A stretch of 64,000 bases of DNA from Neurospora tetraspora (taxonomy: Eukaryota; Ascomycota; Sordariomycetes; Sordariales; Sordariaceae). Below are positions 36,703-48,801 of the stretch, piece after piece (the first letter of the stretch is position 1; each line of letters starts with the position of its first letter). The translations under genes and the position numbers were made by a program. A model generated the notes under the pieces. It made no database searches. It saw nothing but the letters and a program-made list of their open reading frames with translations, and was not told the origin of the DNA. Location: the NCBI RefSeq assembly GCF_033439725.1, contig NW_026944383.1, forward strand, positions 5,580,001-5,644,000, in the 5' to 3' direction.

Positions 36703-38502
36703 ATGGCGCCTCCAAAGTTCCTGGGCCTCTCAGGCCGACCACTTTCTCTAGCTGTCTCGACTGTAGCCACCACTGGCTTCCTTCTCTTCGGCTATGACCA
36801 AGGGTGAGTAGTCAACACCATGAGTCTTGTGTCAAAACGAGGCCGAATGCTAACAGACTCCAAACAGTGTCATGAGCGGTATCATTACTGCCCCCGCTTT
36901 CAACAATTTCTTCACACCAACCAGAAACAACTCAACCATGCAGGGTCTCATCACTGCCATCTACGAAATCGGATGCTTGATTGGTGCCATGTTCGTCCTT
37001 TGGACCGGCGATTTGTTGGGTAGACGCAAGAATATCATGGTGGGCGCCTTCATTATGGCTCTCGGTGTCATTATTCAGGTTACCTGCCAAGCTGGCTCCA
37101 ACCCTTTTGCTCAACTGTTCGTCGGCAGAGTCGTTATGGGTATCGGCAACGGCATGAACACTTCGACCATTCCTACTTACCAAGGTGAGTCCCGGCCTTG
37201 CCAACCATCGACCGACGAAAAATGCTAACAGATTTTGCAGCCGAATGCTCCAAGACATCGAACCGTGGTCTTCTCATCTGCATTGAAGGTGGTGTCATTG
37301 CCTTTGGCACCTTGATCGCCTACTGGATCGACTACGGCGCATCTTACGGCCCCGATGACCTCACCTGGCGCTTCCCCATCGCTTTCCAGCTTGTCTTCGC
37401 CATCTTCATCTGTGTCCCCATGTTTTACCTTCCCGAGTCGCCCAGATGGCTTCTCAGCCACGGCCGGACCCAAGATGCTGACAGGGTCATTGCTGCTCTC
37501 CGTGGCTACGAGATCGACGGTCCCGAGACCATCCAGGAGCGCAATCTCATTGTTGACTCCCTGCGTGCCTCTGGAGGTTTCGGCCAGAAGAGCACTCCCT
37601 TCAAGGCCCTCTTCACTGGCGGCAAGACCCAGCATTTCCGTCGTCTCTTGCTCGGTTCCAGCTCCCAGTTCATGCAGCAAGTTGGTGGTTGCAACGCCGT
37701 CATCTACTACTTTCCTATTCTGTTCCAGGATTCTATTGGCGAGACCCACAACATGTCCATGTTGCTGGGTGGTATCAACATGATCGTCTACTCCATCTTC
37801 GCTACCGTCTCCTGGTTCGTCATTGAGCGTGTCGGTCGCCGTCGTCTGTTCTTGATCGGTACCGTTGGCCAGATGCTCTCCATGGTCATCGTCTTCGCCT
37901 GCTTGATCCCCAACGACCCCATGAAGGCCCGCGGTGCCGCCGTCGGTCTCTTCACCTACATTGCCTTCTTCGGTGCCACCTGGCTTCCCCTCCCCTGGCT
38001 CTATCCCGCCGAGGTCAACCCCATCCGCACCCGTGGAAAGGCTAACGCCGTCTCTACCTGCTCCAACTGGATGTTCAACTTCCTTATCGTCATGGTCACT
38101 CCCATCATGATCGACAAGATTGGCTGGGGAACTTACCTCTTCTTCGCCGTCATGAACGGCTGCTTCCTTCCCATCATCTACTTCTTCTACCCCGAAACTG
38201 CCCACCGCTCGCTCGAGGAGATCGACATCATCTTCGCCAAGGGTTTCGCCGAGAATATCTCGTACGTCAAGGCCGCCAAGGAGCTGCCTCACCTCGCTCC
38301 CGAGGAGATCGAGGCCTATGCCAACAGGTATGGTCTCGTCGACCGCGACTCTAACGGCGAGGGTGGTAACCGCCGCGACGAGGAGAAGTCGCGCGACCGC
38401 ACCGGGAGCGACAGCGACTCCCCCGCCCACGTCGATGTTGTCGACGAGCGCGGTGTCGAGTCCGGCTTCGGTGACGGTATTAACACCAAGAACGAACATT
38501 AA
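36703..38502 (+). CDS. MFS sugar transporter, hexose/pentose type
   Basis: Three exons: 36703-36803, 36868-37184 and 37241-38502 (559 aa), a full-length sugar porter with twelve predicted membrane helices. Family marks: FLLFGYDQGVMSG in helix 1, GDLLGRRKNIM after helix 2, GRVVMGIGNGMNTSTIPTYQAE in helix 4-5, PESPRWLLSHGR after helix 6, QQVGGCNAVIYYFPILF in helix 7, ERVGRRRLFLIG, and PETAHRSLEEIDIIF after helix 12. The acidic hydrophilic tail (about 90 aa) is cytosolic. It imports a monosaccharide with protons across the plasma membrane. From memory, the transporter at this position in N. crassa has been reported to carry xylose; this is unverified. Its neighbour is an LPMO-like secreted protein, suggesting polysaccharide use. 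Confidence 0.92.
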
Positions 38503-39688
38503 TGAGTTGAAGAAAGTCTTTTATCATGACGTGAGTGGGAAAACGAAAAAGGAAAAACGAGGAGGTTGATTGGGATATGCATACGAACGACAAAGGATGA
38601 TGAAGAACGAAGAAAGAGGGTTTTTACGGCCATAACCCTTGTGTGATGATGATACCCGCCGGGTTTTTCGGTTTTTTGTTGCTGTTGGGATCTTGTTCAG
38701 TTTTTTTGACGATCCCCCTCCCACCATCATGTTTTGTGGTTTACTGGCGCCATTGCGCGGCCTTGTTTTCTTCCTTTTGCATTGCATTATACCTCTGCTT
38801 GATGGTTTGGTGTATAAATACCCCCGCGTATACCCATTAGAAGTCGAGTACTTTGGTCGATAGATGGACTAGTTGGATGCTAGATCTTTTGGCTCCCATC
38901 TTGAATAAACAAAAAAAATCATTATAAAATATCTGCCTGGTTAATTGCATGTGATGCTCTCGAGATGTCTGACACAAACGGATGACTGCAAGCCGTCCTC
39001 GAATGGCAAACGCCCAAGTGAGGCGCTTGGCGTTTCTTTGTGATTCTTCAACTTACAACGACTACACCCAACAACACAGCCATTGTTCATGTACGCGCCG
39101 CTTCAACAGCCAACCAACGCCTATGATACGTCCATACGCCAACAGTTCTCAACGTTCTCATCTTAAACGCCTATTCCATCGGGGCGGGCTTTGCATACCA
39201 TTGCCAACTCGTGTGGCCTGACTGATCTCAGTGCTGTTTCGCAGTGTGCAAACATAACCCTCGAGCCCCCCTTTCAGTGTTTGATGTCACACCTCTCACA
39301 TGAACTCTCCTCAGGACAAGAACTCGACCATTTCCTTTCATTTCAGCGGATCCCTATCCGCCCACTGATGCGCTTGCAAGTTCTAGACTTTCCCGTCCCC
39401 CCTTTCCCCCAGATTCTTCAATGTCGTTTTACAAGTTTACGATGCGGCGCCTGACACATGTCAGTGAACAAGAACTTGAAACGATGAGCGTCTAATTAAC
39501 TTCGAGATGTTTGCCCCCCGTGGTTCACACTGCAATGTGAGAAATGCGTCCTTTGCTATAAATCCATATCTGGGTGACCGGCAAATTGGTATCCTCGAGT
39601 CGTATATAAAAACTCTGGACCTGTTGCATCTTGCATTTTTCTTCACCTCTGTCGGTCAATCATCACGGCAACTAGACTCTCTCACAAG
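38503..39688. promoter_or_regulatory. Intergenic region with promoter of the LPMO-like gene
   Basis: TATATAAAA at 39603-39611 lies ~80 bp upstream of the ATG at 39689 and is a convincing TATA box. The first part is the 3' flank of the transporter. No other gene seen. Confidence 0.5.
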
Positions 39689-41739
39689 ATGGTCAACAAG
39701 TACACGAGCACGGCAACTGCCGCAATCCTTCTCCTTACCAGTGTCCAAGGGCACATGGTGATGAATACACCCCATTCCTACAATCTTTACAACTCAACCC
39801 CCCTATTGCAAGTCAACCCTCTGGATGGGGCGCAGTACAAATACCCATGCCAGAATCTCTACACCGTTGAAGAGCGCGGTACAGTGAAGGCCGGTTATCT
39901 TCAGCGCGTCAATTTCACTGGAGGGGCTCAGCACGGCGGCGGGTCCTGTCAGTTCAGCATTTCATACGACGACCCAGAACAGTCGAACGGATGGAACACT
40001 TCGGCCACCTTCAAGACCATCTACACCATTATTGGCGGGTGTCCAGCGAAATTCTCGGACGCCCAGGAAAACAGCAAGTCAAATCTGCCTTTATTGGGCA
40101 TGAAGGACCCGAGTAGACGAGATGAGACTCTACACTGCAATGGCGATACCGAGGAGGACTGCACTCGGCAGTTCTTGATTCCCATTCCTGACTTGTGAGT
40201 TCCTTACCTTGACCTGGCTGGGTGCTGAGTCCTATCCCACCATTCTCTGAGCACCAAGCTAATGGAACTCAACCACTACAGTTTGCCCCCCGGGAAGGCG
40301 ACCTTTGCCTGGACTTGGTTCAACAAGATTGGAAACAGGGAGATGTACATGTAAGTCGTTCCTTCCTTCTTTTGTGTTCACCTCGCAACAAGCAATCTCC
40401 CAAAGCCGCTCCTGCTTCATCAAACCACAGCCAAGTCCCCACAACACACCCTTCCATGACAAGAAAAGCAAGAACTGGAAGCCACTAACACCATCCCCCC
40501 TTCCCCAAAAACAGGAACTGCGCCCCCATCGAAATCACCAGCAGCAAACCCTCCCAAGAAAAGTTCAGTGCCCTCCCCAACATCTTCATCGCCAACCTCC
40601 CCCAAAAAGACGTTCCCAACTACGACGGCTGCGTCACCGGCGGCGGCGCCATGAACGTAGTCAACATCCCCAACCCTGGCGAATTCGGCAGAGTCGGCGA
40701 CAAACTCACGGCCCCCGACCAACCGGCCGCCGGCAAGCTCTGCGCGAACCTTCCGCCTTTCGACAAGCCGCCCAAGTTCAAAGAGGACAAGAGAACCTTA
40801 ATGGAGGGAGGTGGCCATGATGGTGGTCCGACGGTTCCTCCTTCGGGAGGTGAGGTCAACGCTGGGGCTTCTGCTACCGCTACTGCTACAGGCACTGCAA
40901 AGCCACCAGCTGTTACCACCACATCCGCTCCCGCTGCTGGTGCCACTGGTACCAAGACCAAGACCAAGAGCTCCTTCTCCATCGCTCCCATCTCCAGTGC
41001 CAGTGCCAGTGCCAGCGTCGGCGTTCAAGTCGACGGCGCCAGCGGTACCTTCATCACTGCTCCCAGCGATGGGTCAGCACCAACTGCCACGGCTAGCGTT
41101 ACTGGTGGTACCGGTGGCGGTGCTGCTGAGTCCGGCTCTGGAGGAGCAGAGAAGTCGGAGGGAGGAGAATGTCATGATACTGCTGCTACGGAAACTGGAG
41201 CCGGTGCTGGAGAGGGTGATGCAGAGACCACAATAAAGGTAACAACATCCATGACCCTTATGGTAACAATTACTACCGCCGGTCCACCGGCCGCGTCTGC
41301 CTCTGCTTCTGGGGCTGTCACTACCAGCCAAGCTCCAGGTGCCGGCGCTGGTAGTGGCGCTCCTCCAGCTGCTTCTGCATCTGCTTTTGCTTCTGCATCT
41401 GCATCTACGGCTTCTGCAGTTCCCTCAGGACTCGGAGACTCAGCCAACAACGCAGCCGGTAACTCTGGCTCCGGTTCTGGTGGCGCTAATGATGGTGGCC
41501 CAAAGAAGTGCGAGAAGGACCAAGTTTCCGTGTGCTTTGGCGACGATTACTTTGGCTTGTGCGACCACGGGTGGGCGGTTCCCCAGAGGGTCTCTCAGGG
41601 GACGAGGTGCGAGAATGGGTCGTTGGTGCATTCGGCGGTGCAAAGAGAGGGTGGAAAGAGGGCAGAGGGTTATGCGCGTGCGGCGGGAGAGAGGCATGCT
41701 AGGAGGCATTTGAAGAGGAGGGCGGGGAGTTCGATTTGA
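39689..41739 (+). CDS. Secreted LPMO-like copper protein (AA11-like) with C-terminal Cys module
   Basis: Three exons: 39689-40194, 40282-40350 and 40515-41739 (599 aa). A signal peptide (MVNKYTSTATAAILLLTSVQG) is followed directly by His22, the expected N-terminal copper-binding His after cleavage. His82 in FTGGAQHGGGSCQF is the likely second ligand of the histidine brace. [26 protein letters not shown] is the conserved core end, containing the axial aromatic region. Such enzymes cleave crystalline polysaccharides, probably chitin in this group. From ~255 on the protein is a long Ala/Ser/Thr/Gly-rich linker, then near the end a Cys-rich block (KCEKDQVSVCFGDDYFGLCDHGW) resembling small modules found at the tails of AA11 enzymes. 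Activity and exact family are inferred. Confidence 0.78.
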
Positions 41740-42247
41740 GAGACTTCTTAAGCTTAAGGACCGAAGGGGGATGAAGAGAAATTTATCATGGAATTGTGAC
41801 AGATGGGCATCTTAAAGGTAGCATGTTGGGTCAGTTGTATTTTGCATTGCATCTTTTTTGTCTTTTCTTCTTTCGATACTGGGAGGTCAGGCACCTCTCA
41901 TGAGATATTAGACATCTTACATCGTCGAAGGCATTTTGCTTGATTCATGAACGATATAATGGTGAAGTGCAAGATAGGATCCCGTTTATAAGTCCAAAAC
42001 CAAACATGCGAGACATGATACGTACAACATTCACGCGTGTCACTGGCGGCAATGATGTGTGGAAAATCCTTATAGTTAGTGAAGTTAAACAAAACTGTCT
42101 ATCATTATTAGTCACACAGGTATGGTACGTATATCCGTTAATCTCTCCAAAATGCAGAAAGCCGCCCTAACACAAGTAACCAACCCAACAACCCAGGAAA
42201 CCCAGCCGAACCCAAAACCGAAATAGATCTCCTATCACATCACCGTC
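41740..42247. terminator. 3' regions of two convergent genes
   Basis: Between the stop codons of the LPMO-like gene and the poly-Ser gene. A palindrome CTTAAGCTTAAG sits at 41747-41758. Otherwise AT-rich, with no gene. Confidence 0.4.
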
Positions 42248-42395
42248 TCAAATCCACTCAGGATGATGCTCCCCAACCCTCTTCATCCTCTCATCCCAGT
42301 CGCTCTTCCAAGGTGGCAGAACGCGCTTATCACTCCGTCCACTTCGTCCACTCTGACTCGACAATGACCGGCATCCAGTTCCACTCTGCTCCGAA

Positions 42396-42426
<31 letters not shown>

Positions 42427-44284
42427 AAGAAGAAGAAGAAGAAGAAGAAGAAGAAGAAGAAGAAGAAGAAGCAGAAACAGAAGCCATAGACAAAGAGGGA
42501 ACAGAAGAAACCGCAGTCGACAAAGAACAAGCCGAAGTCCAAACCCCACTTGATTTAAAAGTCTCTGCCCTAGAAACCCAAGAAGAAGTCTCGGACTGCT
42601 CCTCCAACGACAGGCAATTCCAGCTCTCAATCTCATTCTCGATCAGCGCAATGGTATCCTCCGATCCGCACGAGGAAGCTGGGCTTGTAGTGCGTACCGG
42701 CGACATCGATCGCATGACGGTCCTCCCTGGAGCCTTCGGTGGCACCGGTGGCACTGGAGGCACCGAGGGCAGACCTTCCAAGGCAGCTAAAGTCACGGCG
42801 TCCAACAGTGGCAGACTTGGACTTGGCTCGGATTTGGGTTGGGGTTGGGGTTCATCATCTCGATCTAGTTCGAACGCTGACACGAACGTTGAAACGCCCA
42901 ACTCCTCTAAGAGGGCATGAGCTTCGGGCCATCCAGCCAGGAAGGGGGTCAGGAACTCTTCTGGGACTTGGTCCTGTGAGAGTCTCTCGCCTCTTTCCAC
43001 GAGCCGGCCCAGAACCCAGAGGATGACTTTTGCTGCTTCCTCCACTCTTCTTGCCCTCGACGCTTTGGCTTCGGTTTCCTGCTGCTGGTCGTGGTGGTGT
43101 TGGGTGACTTCGGTAACAAACCCCTCCATCAACATGCCCAAAAGCGCAGGCAACGTAACCACAGCCGCTTGCGTCTTGAGAACCTTTTTTTCTGCTTCGG
43201 CCCAGGTGCCTTTGACTGCCATTGGCATTCCCATCCCGCCCATCCCATCCCCATCGCCAAAGTTTGGGAGTGTCAGACCCATGCGGATAGCGGTTTTGAC
43301 TGTTACCTCTTTTATTTTCCCACCACCATCTCCCCCCTTTCCATCTTTTCCATTCCCATTCCTTCCACTCCCAGGAACAGGCGCAGAAGGAATAGGAACC
43401 TCAAAAGAACACCCATTGGCACTAGAAACGACAGACGTCCACCCCTGCGCTTTCGCCCACGAGAGGATAATACCTTCGTTACCATCTGGACAGACGATGC
43501 TGACCTTTTCTGGTGGGGGAGACGACGAGGAGTGTTGCTGTTGCGATGGGCGATACCCCCACACGTAGAGAGCGGCGCGGCCGCATACGGCGTAGTGAGT
43601 GTGCCGGAGAGCTTTTTCGAGGAGGGTGAGGAGGGCTAGGAATTCGGTTTCCTCCTGCTCGCGTTGCTGATGGTTTTCGACTACTGTGGGAGTTTGCGGA
43701 ACCTGAGCCTTAGCCTTAGCTTTAGTCTGGGCGTCGTGACCTTGGGACGGAGGGGTGAATGCTGTCACCGGGAAGGGGAACATAGGGTCTTGGAAGCGGG
43801 GAAGGCGGGGAAGAGGTTTGTTGATGTTGGGAGGAGGCCGCGAGGTCGCCGGTGCAGAAGCGGATGATAAATGGGGCTGAATAGGAACACTCTTTTGGGC
43901 TTCAACTTGCGCTGTGTTGTTAGTTTGGGGTTCTCCTGACGGGAAAAAGAGGCGAATGGGACGGGGACGAGGAGAGGGAGGAGGGGCAGGATGGGGATTC
44001 TGAGGAAGTCGAATTGGACGGGGACGAGGGGAGTTAGGAGGGGGAGCAGGAGGATTAGGGGGGAGGTACCGGTGGTTCTTCTTTTCCTGGGTGGTTCTGA
44101 TGGTGGTGGTCCCTTGGTGCTGGCCTTTTTGGGGCAGCATCGTTTTATGTTGATGACTTCCTTTCCGGCTGCCGTTGCGGCCGCTGGCTTTGTTGCCGTG
44201 TCTTTGAGCATGTGGGTTCTTGTTGGGTTGCGGACCGCAGAACAAATCGCTGAGGATCGTCTTCAAGTAAGCTGTGAAACCCAT
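42248..44284 (-). CDS. Low-complexity protein with a possible nucleotidyltransferase-fold-like core
   Basis: Single exon, 678 aa from MGFTAYLKTILSDLFCGP (44284); an upstream in-frame ATG at 44428 would add 48 aa but reads like leader sequence. Residues ~30-210 are Pro/Arg/Lys-rich and disordered. The core from ~230 (FLALLTLLEKALRHTHYAVCGRAALYVWGYR, EKVSIVCPDGNEGIILSWAKAQGW, then VVTLPALLGMLMEGFV and AKVILWVLGRLVERG) resembles fungal proteins in which a CGxAA...G motif, a VSIVCP strand and a terminal helical segment suggest a nucleotidyltransferase-like fold; I see no catalytic Gx(G/S)...DxD pair. The C-terminus carries a run of about 25 Ser encoded by a pure TCT repeat. Function is unknown. 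Confidence 0.6.
42397..42471. repeat. (AAG)n microsatellite, ~25 units, inside a coding region
   Basis: An uninterrupted AAG/TCT trinucleotide tract encodes the poly-Ser stretch of the minus-strand gene. Such pure tracts change length readily, and in-frame changes would alter only the number of serines. Confidence 0.95.
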
Positions 44285-44814
44285 CTTGACTTTCTGTTGG
44301 TAATGGTTAAGTGTTGTCTGTGTGGATGTAGTGTTTTTGTTGATGACAAACCGAACACTTTGGGAAGGAGTGGGCGTTTCATCATTTATACTCGGATGAG
44401 AAGCTCCCAAGAGGTGAACGTATGCCATGAACACCAGAAGTAAACAATGCGATTATGGGTATGGTGGCGTTGTGCAGAGCGTCTGTCAAAGGACAATGGT
44501 GTGTAACCAAGAACAAATCTCTGTGCACAAAGGCAATGTGCTCATCCCTGTGATATCAACTCACGTATAACATTGGGAACAAAGGGAAGTTGGGGCCACT
44601 TACATCAGCCATGAACCCGTAAACCAGTCACTGCAAGCCTGTACCTGAACAGACAACCTCATTCACTGAAAAAGAAAACCAAATCTTGAACATGGCTACC
44701 GGTCTAGCTGCCCACCCTTATGCCTAACGCCTAGTCATACAAAATCACATGTAGGAGGTATGCGCCTGCGAAAGAAATCGTCATGCATGCTTGTCCTTTT
44801 GGTTAGGTAGGTAC
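44285..44814. other. Intergenic region
   Basis: Promoter side of the poly-Ser gene and 3' flank of RPN11. No gene or clear regulatory element recognised. Confidence 0.45.
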
Positions 44815-45992
44815 CTATAGCTGCTCCTCCTCAACCTCCATCTGGTCGCCTTGTGTGGTGCCGTTGGCCCCGGCGGGGGTATCCTTCTTCGCAATGGTCG
44901 CCTCCTTGTCGATCATCTGCCTGGAAACGGCGACAATGTTGTCTTCGATAAGTTGCTGGCCGACATCCTCCAAATGCTTCTTGGGATCCAGCTTGCCGAC
45001 ATAGCGTGTCTTGAGTTGGTCCTTGGTCAACTCTGTCTCCTCCTTGACTCTCTTCTCGTAGCCATCGGCAAGGCTGACCAGGCGGTCGAGTCTCTCCTTC
45101 GTCCTCTGGCCCTCGCAGCGGAAGTCCTCCATTTCGAGGGCCTCGGTCCAAACGTGCTTGTGCAGGTTCATCAACATGTTCTCCTCCAAGGCCGTCTTGC
45201 GGTAGTTGATGCCGATCGAGTAGTAGTGCCTGTTCAGGCCGTGAATGAGCGCTTGAATGGAAGGCTTGTTGAGATGGCCCAAGTTGGATGTCGTCTGGCG
45301 GGGCTCCTGGCCCAGCATGAGCGACTGGGGGTTGATGAGGCGGAAAGCGTCGATCACAACCTTTCCCTTGACGGACTGGATAGGGTCAATAACCACAGCG
45401 ACCGCACGGGAGTTGAGCTGTTCGAAACTTTGCTGAGTGTTGATATCAACCGACGAAAGCCAGCAGCCAAAACCGGGATGCGAGTGGTACCAGCCAACGA
45501 CGGCCTCGGGTCTGCGAAGGGGAATACGTTAGTGGCTAGTGGAATTTTAGGGAAAGAACTGGGTATCCTCTCACCTTCCCGTTTGCCTGAGCATGTCCAT
45601 CATGTTCATCTGGAAGACGGGGTCGACAGCCTCTACACTGACACCAGTACCACTTTGGGGCATGGCAAACACATCGACGACGCGAACGGTAAAGTCATCG
45701 ACGAACTCGCCCAGCATCAGGCCCATGACTTCCATGGGCACACCGGCGCGACCGTGGCGTAACATCTTGAGGAGGGCTAGGGAGGAAATGTAGACGGTTT
45801 CGGAGTTATCGATGAGGTTGGTGTTGTCCTAGACAGGAGCTGCACATTAGCATCATGTCTTCGCTACCTACTTGCCAGGCAAGCTTGCAATCCAGTTGTT
45901 GAAGTTGCGAATGGGAACAAACATACGGCTCCTGGCGCAGTGGCACCGCCCATTCCCAGGCCGCCGCCCAACAAGCTGCGCATGCGATCCAT
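44815..45992 (-). CDS. rpn11: 26S proteasome deubiquitinase subunit RPN11
   Basis: Three exons: 45992-45927, 45828-45575 and 45511-44815 (338 aa; yeast Rpn11 306 aa). Zinc isopeptidase of the proteasome lid that removes ubiquitin chains as substrates enter the core. The JAMM/MPN+ motif is complete: Glu55 in [12 protein letters not shown], then His116, His118 and Asp129 in [17 protein letters not shown]. Near-identity to yeast continues through [34 protein letters not shown]. The C-terminal part ([30 protein letters not shown]) matches the helices that pair with Rpn8. An acidic tail ends EVEEEQL. The N-terminus has a Gly/Met-rich stretch typical of fungal homologues. It is head-to-head with an RPD3-type deacetylase, with a relic transposon between the two. 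Confidence 0.97.
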
Positions 45993-46349
45993 CTTGGATG
46001 TGTGTGTTGGTTGAAAAGTGTCGTATTATGGAGGTAGCTATATTTCGGGAGATGGAGTATTATTACTGGCGTCGTTCCTTGGGACTAGATGACGTCGCGC
46101 AAAAGTCGGTGGAGGGTTGCGATGCAGAGGATGGCGGTTTGGTTGTAAGGTTGAAGTGGGATGTCGTAGATGACAGACGGGGCGGTTTGTTGTTTGGTGG
46201 GTTTGAGGTTCTGTAGCTGGACGAGTCTCCGCGTCAGGTTGGAGCATGGAGCATGCAGCATGGGGAGCTTGCCGCAGCTGGCTGGCGGCGGCGTTGACGA
46301 CAAGCTGTGGCAGCCTGCAACGCCAACTGCCAAAGTCCACTGCAGTGAC

Positions 46350-48793
46350 TAGGGATCGATAGTTTCTGAAAAAATGACATTTTTTCGGAAATTTTCAAAT
46401 TTCAGAAATTTCATTTTTTTCAATGGCCCGTGCCCCCTCCTCTCCCCCCTCCTCTCCCAACCTACTTTTTAGTATTCTGATTTGCTTCCTCGAATCCCTT
46501 TAATACTAATAACCTCCTTATTATACCGCCCATATATAATGCTAGAAACGAGGCTATCGCTACCTAATTCGAGCTTATTTAAGACCCTGGTTGTATAACT
46601 CCTATCGCGCAATGCACTTACTATAATAACCGCTAGACTAATAACATTACTCGCTTACGCGTTCACCTCTAAGAATATAAGGTATACCGCTTTTATAAAC
46701 TCCGCTAGCAAGTCGAAAATTATAATAATATCCGCTAATACGCGATTTAATTAAATAGTACTTAAAAAAAGAAGATTAACTAGTATATAATTAAAATAAT
46801 ACTACTAGATAGGCGGCCTTTTAACCTTTTTAAAAGTTCCCCTATACGTATTTTTCTATATTCTATTATACTTATTTATACCCTTCCTAACGCTACCGCT
46901 ATAGTTAACAAATAGCTTCCTTTTATTTATAAGTAAATAAAAATATAGATTATTGCCCAATATATACGTACTGCTTCTTATATTAATATTTTTTTTAATA
47001 AATTTAATAATTACGTTAATTGTTATATTGTTAATATTCTTTTTACTACCGTTAGCGGAATATTTTTTTTCTAATTAAACCGGCATACTAAAGTAATCGA
47101 ATATACTATCATAAACTTCGCCAGTATTATTTCGAACGTTTATAATAAAATAACTAATACTCTAACTAAAATTAATAGTTTTATTACTAATATATATACT
47201 TTAGTTCGGCGTATGATATTTAAATTTATTTAAAACCGGTTTAGAATATCCTTTATAATTTTATACGATTTATACTCGTTATAATTATTAATAAAAAACT
47301 TAATCAATATTGAACCCATTAAAATTTTTATATAATAGATCGTAATTATTATAAATTTCTTCCGCGCCTTTAAATTACAAATAGCGCGCCTTCGCAATTT
47401 AATGATAATATATTATAATAAACTCATTACTATCCTAGTAAATTAAATTAAAGACTATCTTTCTATTATTTCTTTATACTATAAATTAATTAAATTAATA
47501 TAATTAACCGACGGAGATTGTAGTATAGATTTATATAATCGATTTAATATATAAATTAATACTATAAGCTTTCGTTCAATTTGTATATTATAATAATAAT
47601 TAATAGAATAAGCCATTCCACGCTATTATTATAAAAAGAAGAAGTAGTAACAAACCTATTAAATTGTAATCTATCTTCGAAGTTATCGAGAACGTATAAT
47701 ATTAATACAGTTTTAATACCTTCGCAAGATTTATAACGCCGCTTTATAAAGTCTAATTAATATTAAAAGCGGATAAATCTTACGTTAGTTACATTATCTA
47801 TTATTAGGTTATTATTTGTTCTATTTAGGAGTAAAATAGGGCATCACTCTATTACTATAGCAATTAGTATTAAAATGAATTAGTAAAGTTATATATATTC
47901 CGTAGAAGTAAGTAATTGATTCCATTTAATTAGCTAGATTTCTTTTTATATTTAAAAACTACGGTAGAGAAGTACGCCACCGTTTAACTTCTAATTCTTA
48001 GAATTATTAATACAGTATTCGAATTCTTTAAATAGTATACTTATATTTTACTTAACGTTATAAAGGAGTAATTCCTAAGTAACTTCCTATCCTTTAAAAT
48101 TCGTAAGGGTAAATACGCGCTAGATTAGGATATTTAAACCTATTATAATTTTAACTTTAAGGAATAGTAGAGTATACTATTAAATAGCGGCTCTGTTATT
48201 GCTTCCTTTGCTGTGAGGGTATTCAGTACGCCAATTAATAGTATACTATATAAGCGGGCTTTTTCTACCATAAACTTTTTAGACAACCTAAAGTATAACT
48301 GCCTTACCACCAATAAGATAGATATAGCTACGTTTATTTATATAAATGAAAAGAAGCTTAGAAACCTTTACTAGTCTTTTGCTGGCCTTATTATACTAGA
48401 AAGGGACGAGCTACTATTGCAAATCGAGGAGTAACTATATAATTATATGTAAGAGGGCGATTAAGCCAATAGGAGGGAGGAGAAGGAGGCTAGAGAGTAA
48501 GAGAGGAGGCTATTTAAATAGGAGAGATAGTTACTTAATATACAGATTTGTACTTTGTATGCTAGAAATACTAGAAATGCCAGAAATGTAGTAATTAACA
48601 TAAATAGTAGAGCTGGTATTTATCACTGGATAAATTAATTTTACATACGATTTTCACGATTGTGGCTAAAAAAGCAGCACAAAAACGATATTTCAGTCAC
48701 GTGCATGAAAAAATGGAAAAGAAAGCCATTTTTTCATGAAATTTCATGAAATTTCTGAAATTTCTAATTTCAAAAATTTCGAATCGACCCCTA
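46350..48793 (+). mobile_element. RIP-altered hAT-family DNA transposon, 2444 bp
   Basis: Ends are inverted repeats (TAGGGATCGAT on the left, TAGGGGTCGAT on the right strand). Exact 8-bp target duplications GCAGTGAC flank it at 46342-46349 and 48794-48801, the hAT hallmark. Near the ends are AAATTTC-rich subterminal repeats and ATTTTTTC runs. The inside is very AT-rich with pervasive TA, as left by RIP, and has no long open frame. At 48231-48374 a plus-strand remnant still reads KRAFSTINFLDNLKYNCL... then IDIATFIYINEKKLRN, the C-terminal dimerisation motif of hAT transposases. It is thus a plus-oriented full-size copy that can no longer make transposase. It fills the divergent promoter space of RPN11 and the deacetylase. 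Confidence 0.9.
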
Positions 48794-48801
48794 GCAGTGA
48801 C

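Noticed and set aside
37225-38499. Long open frame on the minus strand opposite the sugar transporter
   Set aside because: It is the mirror of a high-GC coding exon with strong third-position bias; the plus-strand transporter accounts for it.
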